Below are positions 1-8,782 of a stretch of DNA of 64,000 nt, piece after piece. Source of the stretch: an uncultured Comamonas sp. (GTDB lineage Bacteria; Pseudomonadota; Gammaproteobacteria; Burkholderiales; Burkholderiaceae_C). The translations under genes and the position numbers were made by a program. The stretch lies in assembly GCA_947306475.1 (NCBI GenBank), contig CAMZGS010000001.1, forward strand, positions 62,001-126,000. The letters are read 5' to 3'. Below the pieces are notes generated by a model, which worked only from the letters and a program-made list of their open reading frames with translations, searched no databases and was not told the DNA's origin. Within the stretch, counting starts at the first letter, position 1, and every line of letters begins with the position of its first letter.

Positions 1-1
1 C

Positions 2-874
2 AACGCACGCAACATCCAGCTCAAGAACGTTGCCGCCGTGGTCGTCACCGCCGAGCTGCCTCCCTTTGCCCAGCCGGGCCAGCAGATCGATGTGGTGGTC
101 TCCTCCATGGGCAATGCCAAGTCCCTGCGCGGCGGCACGCTGATTGCCACCCCGCTGCGCGGCGCCGATGGCGAGATCTACGCCCTGGCGCAGGGCAATC
201 TGGTGGTGGGCGGCGCTGGCGCCTCGCAGGCCGGCTCCAAGGTTCAGGTCAATCACCTGAGCGCCGGGCGCATTCCCCTGGGTGCGCAGGTGGAGCGCGC
301 CGTGCCCACGCCGCTCAACGACAGCGACACCATTCGCCTGGGGCTGAATGCCTCTGACTTCCAGACCGCCAACAAGGTGGTGCAGGCCATCAACAGCCGC
401 CATGGCCTGGGCACCGCTGCGGCGCTGGACGGGCGCACGGTGGAAGTGCGCGCCCCGCTGGACCCCAGCGCGCGCGTGAGCTTCATTGCCGACATTGAGG
501 AATTGCAGCTGCCCGGCAGCAAGCCGGCGGCCAAGGTGGTGATCAACCCGCGCACCGGCTCCATCGTCATGAACCAGGCCGTCACCCTGGGGCCCTGCGC
601 CATCGCCCACGGCAATCTGGCCATCACCATCGATTCCACGCCCGTGATCAGCCAGCCCAACCCCTTCTCGCAGGGACAGACGGTGGTCACGGAAAAAGCC
701 AACATTCAGGTCACGCAGGAGCCGGGCAACATCGTCAACGTGCCTGCCTCGGCCAAGCTCTCGGATGTGGTGCGCTCGCTCAACGCCCTGGGCGCCACCC
801 CGCAGGATCTGCTGGCCATTCTGCAAGCCATCAAGGCCGCTGGCGCCTTGAATGCCGAGCTGGAGGTGTTATGA
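2..874 (+). CDS. flgI: FlgI, flagellar P-ring protein (5' end outside window)
   Basis: FlgI forms the periplasmic P-ring, the bushing around the flagellar rod in the peptidoglycan layer. The frame is open from the first bases of the window, so about 290 C-terminal residues are present; the start and the Sec signal peptide lie upstream. The visible part has the family features: the N-A-R-N-I-Q-L-K-N-V-A-A-V stretch, the ELPPFAQPGQQIDVVVSS segment, the RTGSIVMN segment and a C-terminal KLSDVVRSLNALGATPQDLLAI-like helix pair. The stop overlaps the flgJ start by 4 nt (ATGA), so the two are translationally coupled in the usual flgI-flgJ-flgK-flgL order. No frameshift is visible. Confidence 0.97.
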   Translation, partial: NARNIQLKNVAAVVVTAELPPFAQPGQQIDVVVSSMGNAKSLRGGTLIATPLRGADGEIYALAQGNLVVGGAGASQAGSKVQVNHLSAGRIPLGAQVERAVPTPLNDSDTIRLGLNASDFQTANKVVQAINSRHGLGTAAALDGRTVEVRAPLDPSARVSFIADIEELQLPGSKPAAKVVINPRTGSIVMNQAVTLGPCAIAHGNLAITIDSTPVISQPNPFSQGQTVVTEKANIQVTQEPGNIVNVPASAKLSDVVRSLNALGATPQDLLAILQAIKAAGALNAELEVL

Positions 875-1854
875 GTTCCAACATCCTGGGTTACAACGCC
901 AGCAATGCGCTGGCAGCCGATCTCAACTCCCTGAACAACCTCAAGACCGAGGCCAACAGCAAGACCCCGCAGGCCGCGCGCGAAGTGGCCAGGCAGCTCG
1001 AATCGCTGTTCATGCGCGAGATGATCAAGAGCATGCGCGACGCCACCATGAAAAGCGGTCTGCTGGGTGAGGACAACGGCGGCGATCTGGCACGCGACAT
1101 GTTCGACCAGCAGATGTCGGTGAACATGGCCGGCCTGCCCGGGGGGCTGAGTGCATCGATCACCGCGCAGATTGCCCGCTCCATGGGCATCGACGAAAAA
1201 GAGGCCCTGGCCGGCCTGCAGACCCCGGTGGGCGGGGTCGAGCGCGGCACCTTCTCCATCCCTTCGACGGTCAGCCTGGCCGGCAGAAACGGGCGCTTCA
1301 CCCAGTGGGCCGGCAACAACGGCATGCTGGGCACGGCCGCCAATGCCCAGGTGCTGGACAGCTATGGCGCCGCGCCCAAGGGCCGTGACAACTTCGTGCG
1401 GGCACACAGCGCCGCCGCGCAGCGCGTGGCACGCGAAAGCGGCATCCCGGCGCACTACATGCTGGGCCAGGCCGGGCACGAAACCGGCTGGGGCAAGAGC
1501 GAGATTCGCGGCGCCGGCGGGGTCAACTCCTACAACCTGTTTGGCATCAAGGCCGGGCCGGGCTGGAAGGGCAAGGTCGCTGAGATCACCACCACCGAGT
1601 ACGTCAATGGCCAGGCACAAAAAGTGAAGGCCAAATTCCGCGCCTACGACTCGTACGAAGAGTCCTTCCGCGACTACGCCCGCCTGATCAGCGAGAACCC
1701 GCGCTACGCCCAGGCCATGAAGAACACCGGCAACGCCAGGGACTACGCCTCTGCCCTGCAAAAGGCCGGCTATGCCACCGACCCGCAATACGCCAACAAG
1801 CTTTCGCGTGCCATTGAAAGCGCCCACGCCGTCCAGCGTGGCAATCAGGCCTGA
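871..1854 (+). CDS. flgJ: FlgJ, rod-capping protein with peptidoglycan hydrolase domain
   Basis: 327 aa, the usual length for two-domain FlgJ. The N-terminal part (about residues 35-95, REVARQLESLFMREMIKSMR) is the rod-binding domain that caps the growing rod. The C-terminal part (about residues 175-325) is a glucosaminidase-type lytic domain (PF01832) that opens the murein for the rod; the expected catalytic Glu is about residue 204 in AGHETGWGKSEI, followed by the NLFGIKA motif. A serine/alanine-rich linker joins the domains. It starts on the ATGA overlap with flgI. The dual-domain form is typical of beta- and gammaproteobacteria. Confidence 0.97.
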   Translation: MSSNILGYNASNALAADLNSLNNLKTEANSKTPQAAREVARQLESLFMREMIKSMRDATMKSGLLGEDNGGDLARDMFDQQMSVNMAGLPGGLSASITAQIARSMGIDEKEALAGLQTPVGGVERGTFSIPSTVSLAGRNGRFTQWAGNNGMLGTAANAQVLDSYGAAPKGRDNFVRAHSAAAQRVARESGIPAHYMLGQAGHETGWGKSEIRGAGGVNSYNLFGIKAGPGWKGKVAEITTTEYVNGQAQKVKAKFRAYDSYEESFRDYARLISENPRYAQAMKNTGNARDYASALQKAGYATDPQYANKLSRAIESAHAVQRGNQA

Positions 1855-1913
1855 GGTGCAACTGCCCCCAGGTTTGCGCACGCAGCCCCATTCCTTGAGA
1901 AAGAGATAGCACC

Positions 1914-3893
1914 ATGAGTCTCCTGAACGTCGGCGTCTCGGCCCTGAATGCCAACCAGCAGGCCCTGACCACCACCGGGCACAACATTGCCAACGTCAAC
2001 ACCCCCGGCTATTCGCGCCAGACCGTTTACACCAAAGCCATTCCCGGGCAGACAGCATCGTGCGCCAGTGGCTTTATCGGCAAGGGCGTGCAGGTGGCCA
2101 CCGTCATGCGCAACTACAGCGCCTTGCTCAACCGCCAGTCCAACGCGGCCAATGCCACCTACGCCGCCGACAGCAGCCGCCTGCAGGGGCTGATGCAGAT
2201 GCAGGACGTCTTCAGCGGCGGCGATGGCAGCCTGGGCGCAGCCATCAACAACATGATGAACGCCTTTGTGGATGTGCAGGCAGCCCCCACGGATGCCACC
2301 GGGCGCAATGTGGTGCTCACCCGCATGAACGAGCTGGCGGCGCGCTTTAACTCGGCAGCCCGTACGCTGGATGAGCAAAAGTACTCCACCGAGCAGCAGT
2401 TGGCCAACGATGTGTTGCTGGTCAACGATCTGGCTTCGCAAGTGGCCGATCTGAACATCCAAATCACGCGTGCGCTGTCTTCGGGCCACCAGCCCAACGA
2501 TTTGCTCGATGCCCGCGATCAGGTCATCCGCGACATCAACAAATACGTACAAACCAGCCAGGTGGCCGCCGATGACGGCTCCGTCAGCTTGTTTATTGGC
2601 GGCTCCCAAGCGCTGGTGATGGGCGCCAACGTCGGCCAGCTGAGCATTGCCGAAACGCAGGAATACCCCGGCAGCCAAAAGCTCTCGCTGTACTTCAGCC
2701 AGCCCGGTGGTCAGCGCGTGGAGCTGAGTGCGGCCATGGTCGCTGGTGGTGAAATCGCCGGCTTGCTGCAGTTCAACAACGAAGACTTGGTCGAAGGGCG
2801 CAATCTGCTGGGGCGTCTGATGCTCACCGTAGGCCATGAGCTCAACCAACAAAACAATCGTGGTCTGGATTTGAATGGCAACGCGGGTGCAGACCTGTTT
2901 GCGCTGACGACCAAGACCAGTGGTTATGCCAATATCACCGATGGCAACAACAATGTTCCAGGGACGGCCACGGCAGAGGTGAGTGATGCGCTTGAATTGA
3001 AGCCTTCGGATTACAAGATCATGTTCTCCGGTACTCAGCCCAATGTCGATGTGAGCTTGGTACGTCTTTCGGATGGCAAAACCATCAATGGCAACAGTAC
3101 TCCGCCACTGACCATTGCGACATTAGCTGGGGGCTATAAATTCGACGGTTTGACGTTCACTGTGCCTACCCCGCTTTCTGCAGAAGCTAAGGATGGACAA
3201 AGCATCTTGTTCCAGCCTTTCAACAAGGCGGCCAGCGAAGTCAAGGCCTTGCTGCACAACCCCGATGAACTGGCGGTTTCCAGTGCTTTGACAGCCAACA
3301 TCAACAAGGAAAACAAGGGCACGCTGCAGCTGAGCTTTGTTGGGGCCAATGATCTGAGTCTCGGTATTCCGGCACCCCAAGCACCAGTAACCTTAACCTT
3401 CTCCGTAAATGCCACGACGGGTGAGATTAGCTACACGGATGGCATTGCCAGCGGTACGTACAAGCCCGGCGAGCCTATCACTATCGAAGGCTGGAGCATC
3501 ATTTTGACGGGTACGCCAGCCGATGGAGACACCGTAGAGGTAGCCAATGCCCTCGATCTAGGCGACGGCTACAAGCTCAATGCAGGCAATGCAGGCGCCT
3601 TCCTGGATCTGCGCGACCAGAAAGTGTTTGACGGTGGCACGTCGCTGACCGATGGCTTCTCGGCCGCCATGGCCGTGGTGGGCACGCGTACGCAAAGCGC
3701 CCAGCTGGCAGCGCAGCTGTCCAGCACCGTGGCCAACAACCTGGAGCTGGACCGCACGGCCGTCTCCGGGGTGAATCTGGACGAAGAGGCCGCACGCCTG
3801 CTGCAGTACCAGCAGGCTTACCAGGCCTCGTCCAAGGTGATCCAGATTGCACAAAGTCTGTTTGATAGCGTTTTGAACGCTGTGGGCCGTTGA
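1914..3893 (+). CDS. flgK: FlgK, hook-associated protein 1 (HAP1)
   Basis: FlgK forms the first hook-filament junction layer. At 659 aa it is longer than the enteric protein (about 547 aa). The N-terminus carries the rod/hook/HAP signature (SALNANQQALTTTGHNIANVNTPGYSR). The C-terminus ends in the coiled D0 helix with SGVNLDEEAARLLQYQQAYQ and QIAQSLFDSVLNAVGR. The extra length sits in the middle (about residues 320-560, nt 2880-3590), where base composition drops visibly below the flanking arms, as expected for the variable, surface-exposed D2/D3 region. A GAGAAAGAGAT purine tract precedes the ATG. It is co-transcribed with flgJ upstream and flgL 31 nt downstream. Confidence 0.97.
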   Translation: MSLLNVGVSALNANQQALTTTGHNIANVNTPGYSRQTVYTKAIPGQTASCASGFIGKGVQVATVMRNYSALLNRQSNAANATYAADSSRLQGLMQMQDVFSGGDGSLGAAINNMMNAFVDVQAAPTDATGRNVVLTRMNELAARFNSAARTLDEQKYSTEQQLANDVLLVNDLASQVADLNIQITRALSSGHQPNDLLDARDQVIRDINKYVQTSQVAADDGSVSLFIGGSQALVMGANVGQLSIAETQEYPGSQKLSLYFSQPGGQRVELSAAMVAGGEIAGLLQFNNEDLVEGRNLLGRLMLTVGHELNQQNNRGLDLNGNAGADLFALTTKTSGYANITDGNNNVPGTATAEVSDALELKPSDYKIMFSGTQPNVDVSLVRLSDGKTINGNSTPPLTIATLAGGYKFDGLTFTVPTPLSAEAKDGQSILFQPFNKAASEVKALLHNPDELAVSSALTANINKENKGTLQLSFVGANDLSLGIPAPQAPVTLTFSVNATTGEISYTDGIASGTYKPGEPITIEGWSIILTGTPADGDTVEVANALDLGDGYKLNAGNAGAFLDLRDQKVFDGGTSLTDGFSAAMAVVGTRTQSAQLAAQLSSTVANNLELDRTAVSGVNLDEEAARLLQYQQAYQASSKVIQIAQSLFDSVLNAVGR

Positions 3894-3924
3894 TGCGGCG
3901 TTGATCGATTAAGGAGTTCTTGCC

Positions 3925-5163
3925 ATGTCCATCTCCCGCCTGGGTACGGCGCACATGTACGACCGTACCATCCACAACATCAACCGCCAGCAAAGCGAGC
4001 TGGCCAGCCAGATGGAGCACACCTCGGCCGGCATGCGCGTGATTCGCGCCAGCGACGACCCGGTGGCTGCGGCCCAGGCCGAGCGCGCGCGCAACCGCCT
4101 GGAGCGCATCGCCAGCGACCAGCGTGGCCTGGATGCACAAAAGGCCACCGTGGAGTACGCCGAGTCCACCCTGGGTGAAATCAACGATGCGCTGCAGGAG
4201 TTTCGTTCGCTGCTGGTGCAGGCCGGCAACGGTGCCTACAACCAGGTGCAGCGCGACACCCTGGTGGAGCAGCTCACCAGCCTGCGCGAGCAGATCGTCA
4301 AGTACACCAACCGCTCCGACAGCAACGGCCTGCCGCTGTTTCGCGGGCTGGATACCGAGTCGAACATACCCTTCCCCAATGACCAGGAAGGTGTGCAGTC
4401 CGGCCAGCCCAACAATGGCGAGTTCTCCATTGCCAATTCGCTCAACGGCGTGCTGGCCTTCTTTAGCGGCAAGACGGGCAATGGCGTGCTGGAGGTCGAG
4501 CCTTTCCTGCGCGACCCCGCCTCGACCCCACCCGACGCGCCCATTGCCAACAAGGGTAAGGCCCATGCCGATGTCGGCGCCATCAAAGACCCGGCAGCTG
4601 CCGCTGCGGTGACCACACCCATCAAGATCGTCTTCCGCGACAGCGCTGGCGTCATGGAGTACTCGGTCGGTGGCGGTGCTTGGACGCCTTACAAGGAAGA
4701 GGGCGCGATTGAAGTGGGCGGCATGGAGCTGGTCATCAAAGGCCAGCCCCAAGATGGCGATGGCTTTACCGTCAAGCCCAGCGAGACGATTTCCATCTTC
4801 GACGCCATGGACCGCGCCATTGCCGCCGTGCGCGACAACCACAATGCCGATGGCAGCACCGCCTTTGGCACGTTGGCGCATGGCATCACCAAGTCGCTTT
4901 CCGAGCTGGACATTGCGCTCAACCGCGTCTCCACCGTGCGCGGGCTGGCCGGTGACCTGCTCAACCAGGCGCAGCGCATGAGCAACACCCTGCTGGCGCG
5001 CGAGGAGCAGGTCGAAGCGCAGCGCGTGGCCGCCGAACAGTACGATGCCGAGGGCATGGTGCGCGCCATCTCGCAGATGCAGACCCAGCAGACGGCGGTA
5101 TCGGCAGCCCTGCAGTCGTATGCTTCGATCCAGAAACTGTCCCTGTTCAACTACATCAGCTGA
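3925..5163 (+). CDS. flgL: FlgL, hook-associated protein 3 (HAP3)
   Basis: FlgL forms the second junction layer between hook and flagellin filament. It is 412 aa, about 100 longer than the Salmonella protein, with the extra length in the central region. The flagellin-like N-terminal helix has the HAP3 pattern (RLGTAHMYDRTIHNIN ... SAGMRVIRASDDPVAAAQAERAR); the C-terminus is the paired helix EGMVRAISQMQTQQTAVSAAL ... LSLFNYIS. A strong AAGGAG ribosome site lies 9 nt upstream of the ATG. It is the last structural gene of the flg operon here. A hairpin-prone repeat copy follows the stop. Confidence 0.96.
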   Translation: MSISRLGTAHMYDRTIHNINRQQSELASQMEHTSAGMRVIRASDDPVAAAQAERARNRLERIASDQRGLDAQKATVEYAESTLGEINDALQEFRSLLVQAGNGAYNQVQRDTLVEQLTSLREQIVKYTNRSDSNGLPLFRGLDTESNIPFPNDQEGVQSGQPNNGEFSIANSLNGVLAFFSGKTGNGVLEVEPFLRDPASTPPDAPIANKGKAHADVGAIKDPAAAAAVTTPIKIVFRDSAGVMEYSVGGGAWTPYKEEGAIEVGGMELVIKGQPQDGDGFTVKPSETISIFDAMDRAIAAVRDNHNADGSTAFGTLAHGITKSLSELDIALNRVSTVRGLAGDLLNQAQRMSNTLLAREEQVEAQRVAAEQYDAEGMVRAISQMQTQQTAVSAALQSYASIQKLSLFNYIS

Positions 5164-5168
5164 GCCCC

Positions 5169-5212
5169 GTAGCGCCTTGATGAAAAAGCGCTTGCAGCTA
5201 TTGATTTGAGAG
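5169..5212. repeat. Comamonad-type intergenic palindrome, copy 1 (partial)
   Basis: Between flgL and the HDOD gene. It has the right-hand core AAAGCGCTTGCAGCTAT and a degraded left arm (TAGCGCCTTGAT). The same core recurs in seven other intergenic gaps in this window, each time near a gene end. Confidence 0.55.
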
Positions 5213-5224
5213 TCTGAGGCCACT

Positions 5225-6445
5225 GTGCAATACGCTTTGAACGCCCTGGTCATGGGCTACCGCCCCTTGTGGAGTGCCGAGCGCCGCATCTCCGGCGTGC
5301 AGCTGTTCCTGCACGACAGCCCCGACAAGCCGGTGGATGTGGCGCACCTGTTGCGCATCCTGCAGGAAACCTGGACGCCCAGCGCACCGCGGCTGCTGTT
5401 GTCGCCGCAGTCGCCGGCCTTGCTCAAGGCCTTGCTGGCGCACATCCAGCCCTGCCCGTTCTGGGCGCTGGAAGTGCGCGGCGAGTGGCTGCAGTGGGAC
5501 GATGTGCTGCTGGCCCACGTGCAACTGGCGGCCGATCGGCGCGTGCACCTGATCTGGCGCGGCCCCTACGACCAGCTGCCGCCGACCGAAGTGGCCAACC
5601 TGTTTGCCAGCGGTCTGCTCAGCCTGAGCCCGCAGGACGTGATCGAATTCCTGCGCAATCCCCAGCCGCTGCAGCAGTGTGCCTTTCTGGTCGAGCGCCA
5701 GATGTACGAGGACCTGCACAGCCAGAGCCTGCTGCGCTGCTGCCTGGAGCGCTACAACGCCAGCGCCATTGCCGGCTGGCCCGATGAGGACGTGCTGCAC
5801 AACCTGCGCGGCGCCAAGGCGCTGCAGCCTTCGTACGAGCACGTGCTGCGCCTGATGAAGGCGGTGGATGCCGACCAGCCGCTGGACCGCTTCGAGGAAA
5901 TCCTGAGCGAGGATGCGCTGCTGGCCTACCGCCTGATGCTGTACGCCAACTCCGCCGCGCTGGGCGCGCGCCATCCGATCGACTCGCTGCGCCGTGCCCT
6001 GGTCATGCTGGGTTACGGGCCACTGCAGAAGTGGCTGGGCAGCGTTCTGGTGCACGCTTGCGAGGAGCCCGACCTGCAGCCCGTGCGCCAGTCCATGGTG
6101 CACCGGGCGCAGCTGACCAGCCTGCTGGTGGATGCCGGCATCAGCCAGGAGCTGCGCAGCGAGGTCTATCTGTGCGGCCTGTTCTCGCGTCTGGACGACA
6201 TTCTGGGCGAGCCGCTGGAAGACAGCCTGGCACGCCTGCCCCTGTCCGAGCGCATCGCGGATGCCGCGCTGCGCCAGCAGGGCCCCTATGCCGCCAGCCT
6301 GCAGCTGGCCATTGCCATGGAAAGCGAAGGCAGCGCCGCCGCCGTGCGCGATCTGTGCGCGCTGCATGAGGTGTCGCTGGAGTTTGTCAACCGTACCCTG
6401 CTGCGCTTGATCTGCAGCTGGCAGAGCCAGCAGCCACGCTGGTAA
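5225..6445 (+). CDS. HDOD-domain signalling protein with degenerate N-terminal EAL-like region
   Basis: 406 aa, GTG start (GTGCAATACGC). The N-terminus (VMGYRPLWSAERRISGVQLFL) resembles the start of the degenerate EAL module of YuxH-type proteins, but no intact EAL catalytic motif is present. Residues about 200-380 form an HDOD domain: LRLMKAVDADQPLDRFEEILSEDALLAYRLMLYANSA-like helices, then SLRRALVMLGYGPLQKWLG and a YLCGLFSRLDDILGEPLED segment typical of the fold. HDOD proteins are non-catalytic HD-domain relatives tied to signalling and motility. Its position behind flgL suggests co-expression with hook-filament genes, with a role in regulating motility inferred only from context. No transmembrane segment is apparent. 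Confidence 0.8.
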   Translation: MQYALNALVMGYRPLWSAERRISGVQLFLHDSPDKPVDVAHLLRILQETWTPSAPRLLLSPQSPALLKALLAHIQPCPFWALEVRGEWLQWDDVLLAHVQLAADRRVHLIWRGPYDQLPPTEVANLFASGLLSLSPQDVIEFLRNPQPLQQCAFLVERQMYEDLHSQSLLRCCLERYNASAIAGWPDEDVLHNLRGAKALQPSYEHVLRLMKAVDADQPLDRFEEILSEDALLAYRLMLYANSAALGARHPIDSLRRALVMLGYGPLQKWLGSVLVHACEEPDLQPVRQSMVHRAQLTSLLVDAGISQELRSEVYLCGLFSRLDDILGEPLEDSLARLPLSERIADAALRQQGPYAASLQLAIAMESEGSAAAVRDLCALHEVSLEFVNRTLLRLICSWQSQQPRW

Positions 6446-6475
6446 TGCTGGTCATACCAAATCAACAAAATTCAG

Positions 6476-6551
6476 AGCTGCTGGCGCTTGTCACACAAGG
6501 ACTTCAGGTGCTTTTCTGTCTGAAATCTTGGATGGATAAGCGCAAGCAGCT
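6476..6551. repeat. Comamonad-type intergenic palindrome, copy 2 (complete)
   Basis: Left arm AGCTGCTGGCGCTTGTC and right arm GATAAGCGCAAGCAGCT can pair at 15 of 17 positions and enclose about 42 nt. It lies between the convergent HDOD gene and YgjP-like gene, so it may also serve as a bidirectional transcription end; a T-rich stretch (TTGTTTTTTAAT) follows on the plus strand. Confidence 0.7.
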
Positions 6552-6567
6552 TGTTTTTTAATAGCAG

Positions 6568-7302
6568 CTACCATTGGGGCGCTGCCTGCTGGCGCAGCTC
6601 GGCGCGCAGCTGGCGGTGCTCGGGGCAGACTTGGGCAACCCAGGCCCAGAAGCGCGGACTGTGGTTCATCTCGTGCAGATGTGCCAGCTCATGCGCCACC
6701 ACGTAATCGAGCACCGGCAGGCGGTAGTGCAGCAGCTTGGCGTTGAGCATGATGCGCCCGTCGCTGTGCGCGCTGCCCCAGCGCGTGCGGGCGTTGCTCA
6801 GGCGCAGGCTACGCCACTGCACCCCCAGCAGCGGGGCATAGTGCTGCAGGCGCTCGGTCAGCAGCTGGCGCGCCTGGCGCAGCCACCAGGCCCAGGTGAG
6901 GGCGCGGATTTCGCTGCTGCCAGCCTGCGCGCTGCAGGGCAGATGCAGGGCCCATTGCCCCGGCCCGATGGCCAGTACCTCGCCGCCTCGTGGGGCGGCA
7001 GGGTGCAGTTGCAGATGCAGCGTGCCACCCAGATAGGGCAGCTGGGTCTGTGGCTGCCAGACGATGCGGGTCTGCGCCGCCTGGCGCGCGTGCATGTGCA
7101 GCAGCTTGTCGGCAATCCAGCGCGCCTTGTCGTGCAGCACGCGCTCAATGGCCACCTGGCTGGCGCGCAGCGGCGCCCGCACGGTCAGGCCGGCGCTGCT
7201 CACCTCCAGGCCGATGCTGCGCCGCTGGCTGCGCACCAGGGTGTAGCTCAGCGGGCCGTGGGGCAGCTGTAGCTGCTGCGGCGTGCCTGGAGGGGATGCC
7301 AT
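6568..7302 (-). CDS. YgjP/DUF45-family zinc metallopeptidase
   Basis: 244 aa from ATG at 7302; an in-frame extension upstream would run into the preceding plsC gene and has no homology-like character. The C-terminal half carries the zinc site HELAHLHEMNHSPRFW: HExxH plus a downstream conserved NHS..FW, as in YgjP-like (DUF45, SprT-related) metal-dependent hydrolases. The N-terminal half (YTLVRSQRRSIGLEVSSAGLTVRAP) matches the family's strand-rich leader. Cytosolic: no signal peptide or membrane segment. It sits 31 nt downstream of plsC on the same strand, probably in the same transcript as fabA-fabB-gmhB-plsC. Physiological substrate is unknown. Confidence 0.88.
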   Translation of the reverse strand: MASPPGTPQQLQLPHGPLSYTLVRSQRRSIGLEVSSAGLTVRAPLRASQVAIERVLHDKARWIADKLLHMHARQAAQTRIVWQPQTQLPYLGGTLHLQLHPAAPRGGEVLAIGPGQWALHLPCSAQAGSSEIRALTWAWWLRQARQLLTERLQHYAPLLGVQWRSLRLSNARTRWGSAHSDGRIMLNAKLLHYRLPVLDYVVAHELAHLHEMNHSPRFWAWVAQVCPEHRQLRAELRQQAAPQW

Positions 7303-7333
7303 GTGCCGACAAAGCGCGTGCAGCTGGGGGCGC

Positions 7334-8119
7334 TCAGACGCGCTCCAGCCGGGGCGTGGTGGCCGGTTGCTGTGGGGCCGCGTCGGGATAGGCCTCGGGG
7401 TCCAGACGGCGCATCTCGGCCTCGATCCATTCCTGCACCTGGGCGGTGAGTTCCTCGTGCTTGCGCCCGGTGGTGGGGATGGGCTTGCCAATGGAGACTT
7501 CCACCACGCCAGGATGGCGCACAAAGCCATCGCGTGGCCAGCAGCGGGCGCTGGTGACGGCCACCGGCACCACCGGCACGCCACACATGATGGCCAGGCG
7601 CGCTGCGCCGCTCTTGTAGTCGCCCACCTTGCCGCGCGGCACGCGCGTGCCTTCGGGGAACATGGTCACCCACACGCCTTCGCCCAGCAGCCGCCGGCCC
7701 TGCTCCACCACCTTGTGGAAGGCGCGCACGCCGTCCTTGCGGTCGATGTGGATCATGTCCACGCTGTTGATCGACCAGCCAAAGAACGGGATCCTGAGCA
7801 GTTCCTTCTTGAACACGTAGGCAATGCGCCTGGGCAGGATGGTGGGCAGCAGAAAGGTTTCGTAGGCCGATTGGTGCTTGACCAGCAGCACCACGCCCTG
7901 GGCGGGATCGGTGGGCAGGTTTTCCAGGCCCTGCACGCGGTAGCGGATGCCGCAGAACCAGCGGGCAGCCTGCAGGCTCAGGCGCAGCCAGGCGCAGGAG
8001 ACGCGCCAGCGCGTCATCAGCGGCAGGCCCAGCACCCGTGCGAGCAGCACCACCAGGGTGTAGGGGATGACGGTGACGGTCATCCACAGGGTGTGAAGCA
8101 GGGAGCGCAGAAACGGCAT
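7334..8119 (-). CDS. plsC: 1-acyl-sn-glycerol-3-phosphate acyltransferase (PlsC/AGPAT type)
   Basis: 261 aa from ATG at 8119 (MPFLRSLLHTLWM...). It transfers a fatty acyl group to lysophosphatidic acid to make phosphatidic acid at the inner membrane. An N-terminal hydrophobic segment (MTVTVIPYTLVVLLARVLG) anchors it. Acyltransferase block I reads KHQSAYETFLL, an HX4E variant of the usual HX4D; block III is FPEGTRVPRG; block IV is VPVVPVAVTSARCW. The fabA-fabB cluster upstream supplies unsaturated acyl chains, so the neighbourhood is consistent with phospholipid synthesis. The longer open frame to 8290 reads into the gmhB end and lacks family similarity. Confidence 0.92.
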   Translation of the reverse strand: MPFLRSLLHTLWMTVTVIPYTLVVLLARVLGLPLMTRWRVSCAWLRLSLQAARWFCGIRYRVQGLENLPTDPAQGVVLLVKHQSAYETFLLPTILPRRIAYVFKKELLRIPFFGWSINSVDMIHIDRKDGVRAFHKVVEQGRRLLGEGVWVTMFPEGTRVPRGKVGDYKSGAARLAIMCGVPVVPVAVTSARCWPRDGFVRHPGVVEVSIGKPIPTTGRKHEELTAQVQEWIEAEMRRLDPEAYPDAAPQQPATTPRLERV

Positions 8120-8193
8120 GGCAGAAGGTCGGGTAGGAATGCGGGCCGGCAAGGCGCACCCGCAAGGGGGAGACGTCGGGACAGCGCCACCAC

Positions 8194-8757
8194 TCAGGTG
8201 GCGCGGGGGGAAGAGGGTGGAGCGGTCTGGGTCAGGGCCTGGGCCAGCGCCAGCCAGCCGGCGTAGCGTGGCACCTGGGGATCGGTGCACAGGGTGATGC
8301 TGGGCGGCAGCGGCATGTCCACATCCACCAGCGCCACATGGGCGCCCAGGGCCTGCCCGGCCTGGATGTGGGCGGAGCTCTGGCCGATCACCCAGATCTC
8401 ATGCGGCTCGGCGCCGTAGCGCGAGGCAATCTGCTGCAGCATGCCTGGTGCCGGCTTGCGGCACGAGCAGCCATCCTGCGGGGTGTGCGGGCAGAAGAAG
8501 AACGCTCCCACACGCGCGCCAGCGGCGTGCAGCGCACGTTGCAGGCGCCGGTGCAGGGCGTTGAGCTCGTTGATCTCCAGGCTGCCACGGCCCAGCCCCG
8601 GCTGGTTGGTGGCCTGCACCACGTGCCAGCCGTTGTGGTGCAGCAGGGCGATGGCTTCCAGAATGCCGGGCTGTGGCTCCCAGGAGCGTGCATCCATCAC
8701 GGCGCCGATGCTGTCCGGATCGATGTGGCCCAGAAAGTCGAGTACCGCCAGCTTCAT
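8194..8757 (-). CDS. gmhB: GmhB-like HAD phosphatase fold, catalytic motifs I and IV altered
   Basis: 187 aa from ATG at 8757. The overall sequence is that of D,D-heptose-1,7-bisphosphate phosphatase: TNQPGLGRG (motif II region, residues 50-58), and a zinc-loop set FFCPHTPQDGCSCRKP (C89, H91, C97, C99, then K101). Motif I should read D-x-D-G-T but here reads LDFLGHID: D7 is kept, the +2 acid/base Asp is Leu9. The motif IV pair normally seen as G-D-x-x-x-D reads GQSSAH (residues 125-130). The reading frame is intact, so this is either a pseudoenzyme or a diverged enzyme. It lies between fabB and plsC on one strand. Alternative start codons upstream add residues unlike the family. Confidence 0.82.
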   Translation of the reverse strand: MKLAVLDFLGHIDPDSIGAVMDARSWEPQPGILEAIALLHHNGWHVVQATNQPGLGRGSLEINELNALHRRLQRALHAAGARVGAFFFCPHTPQDGCSCRKPAPGMLQQIASRYGAEPHEIWVIGQSSAHIQAGQALGAHVALVDVDMPLPPSITLCTDPQVPRYAGWLALAQALTQTAPPSSPRAT

Positions 8758-8782
8758 GCGCCGTGCCTCCTGACCATGCCGC

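Noticed and set aside
3577-5253. A 558-codon antisense frame over flgL, and similar long frames opposite slt and gspK/gspL
   Set aside because: Same GC-bias shadow; no recognisable motifs, and overlaps well-identified genes completely.
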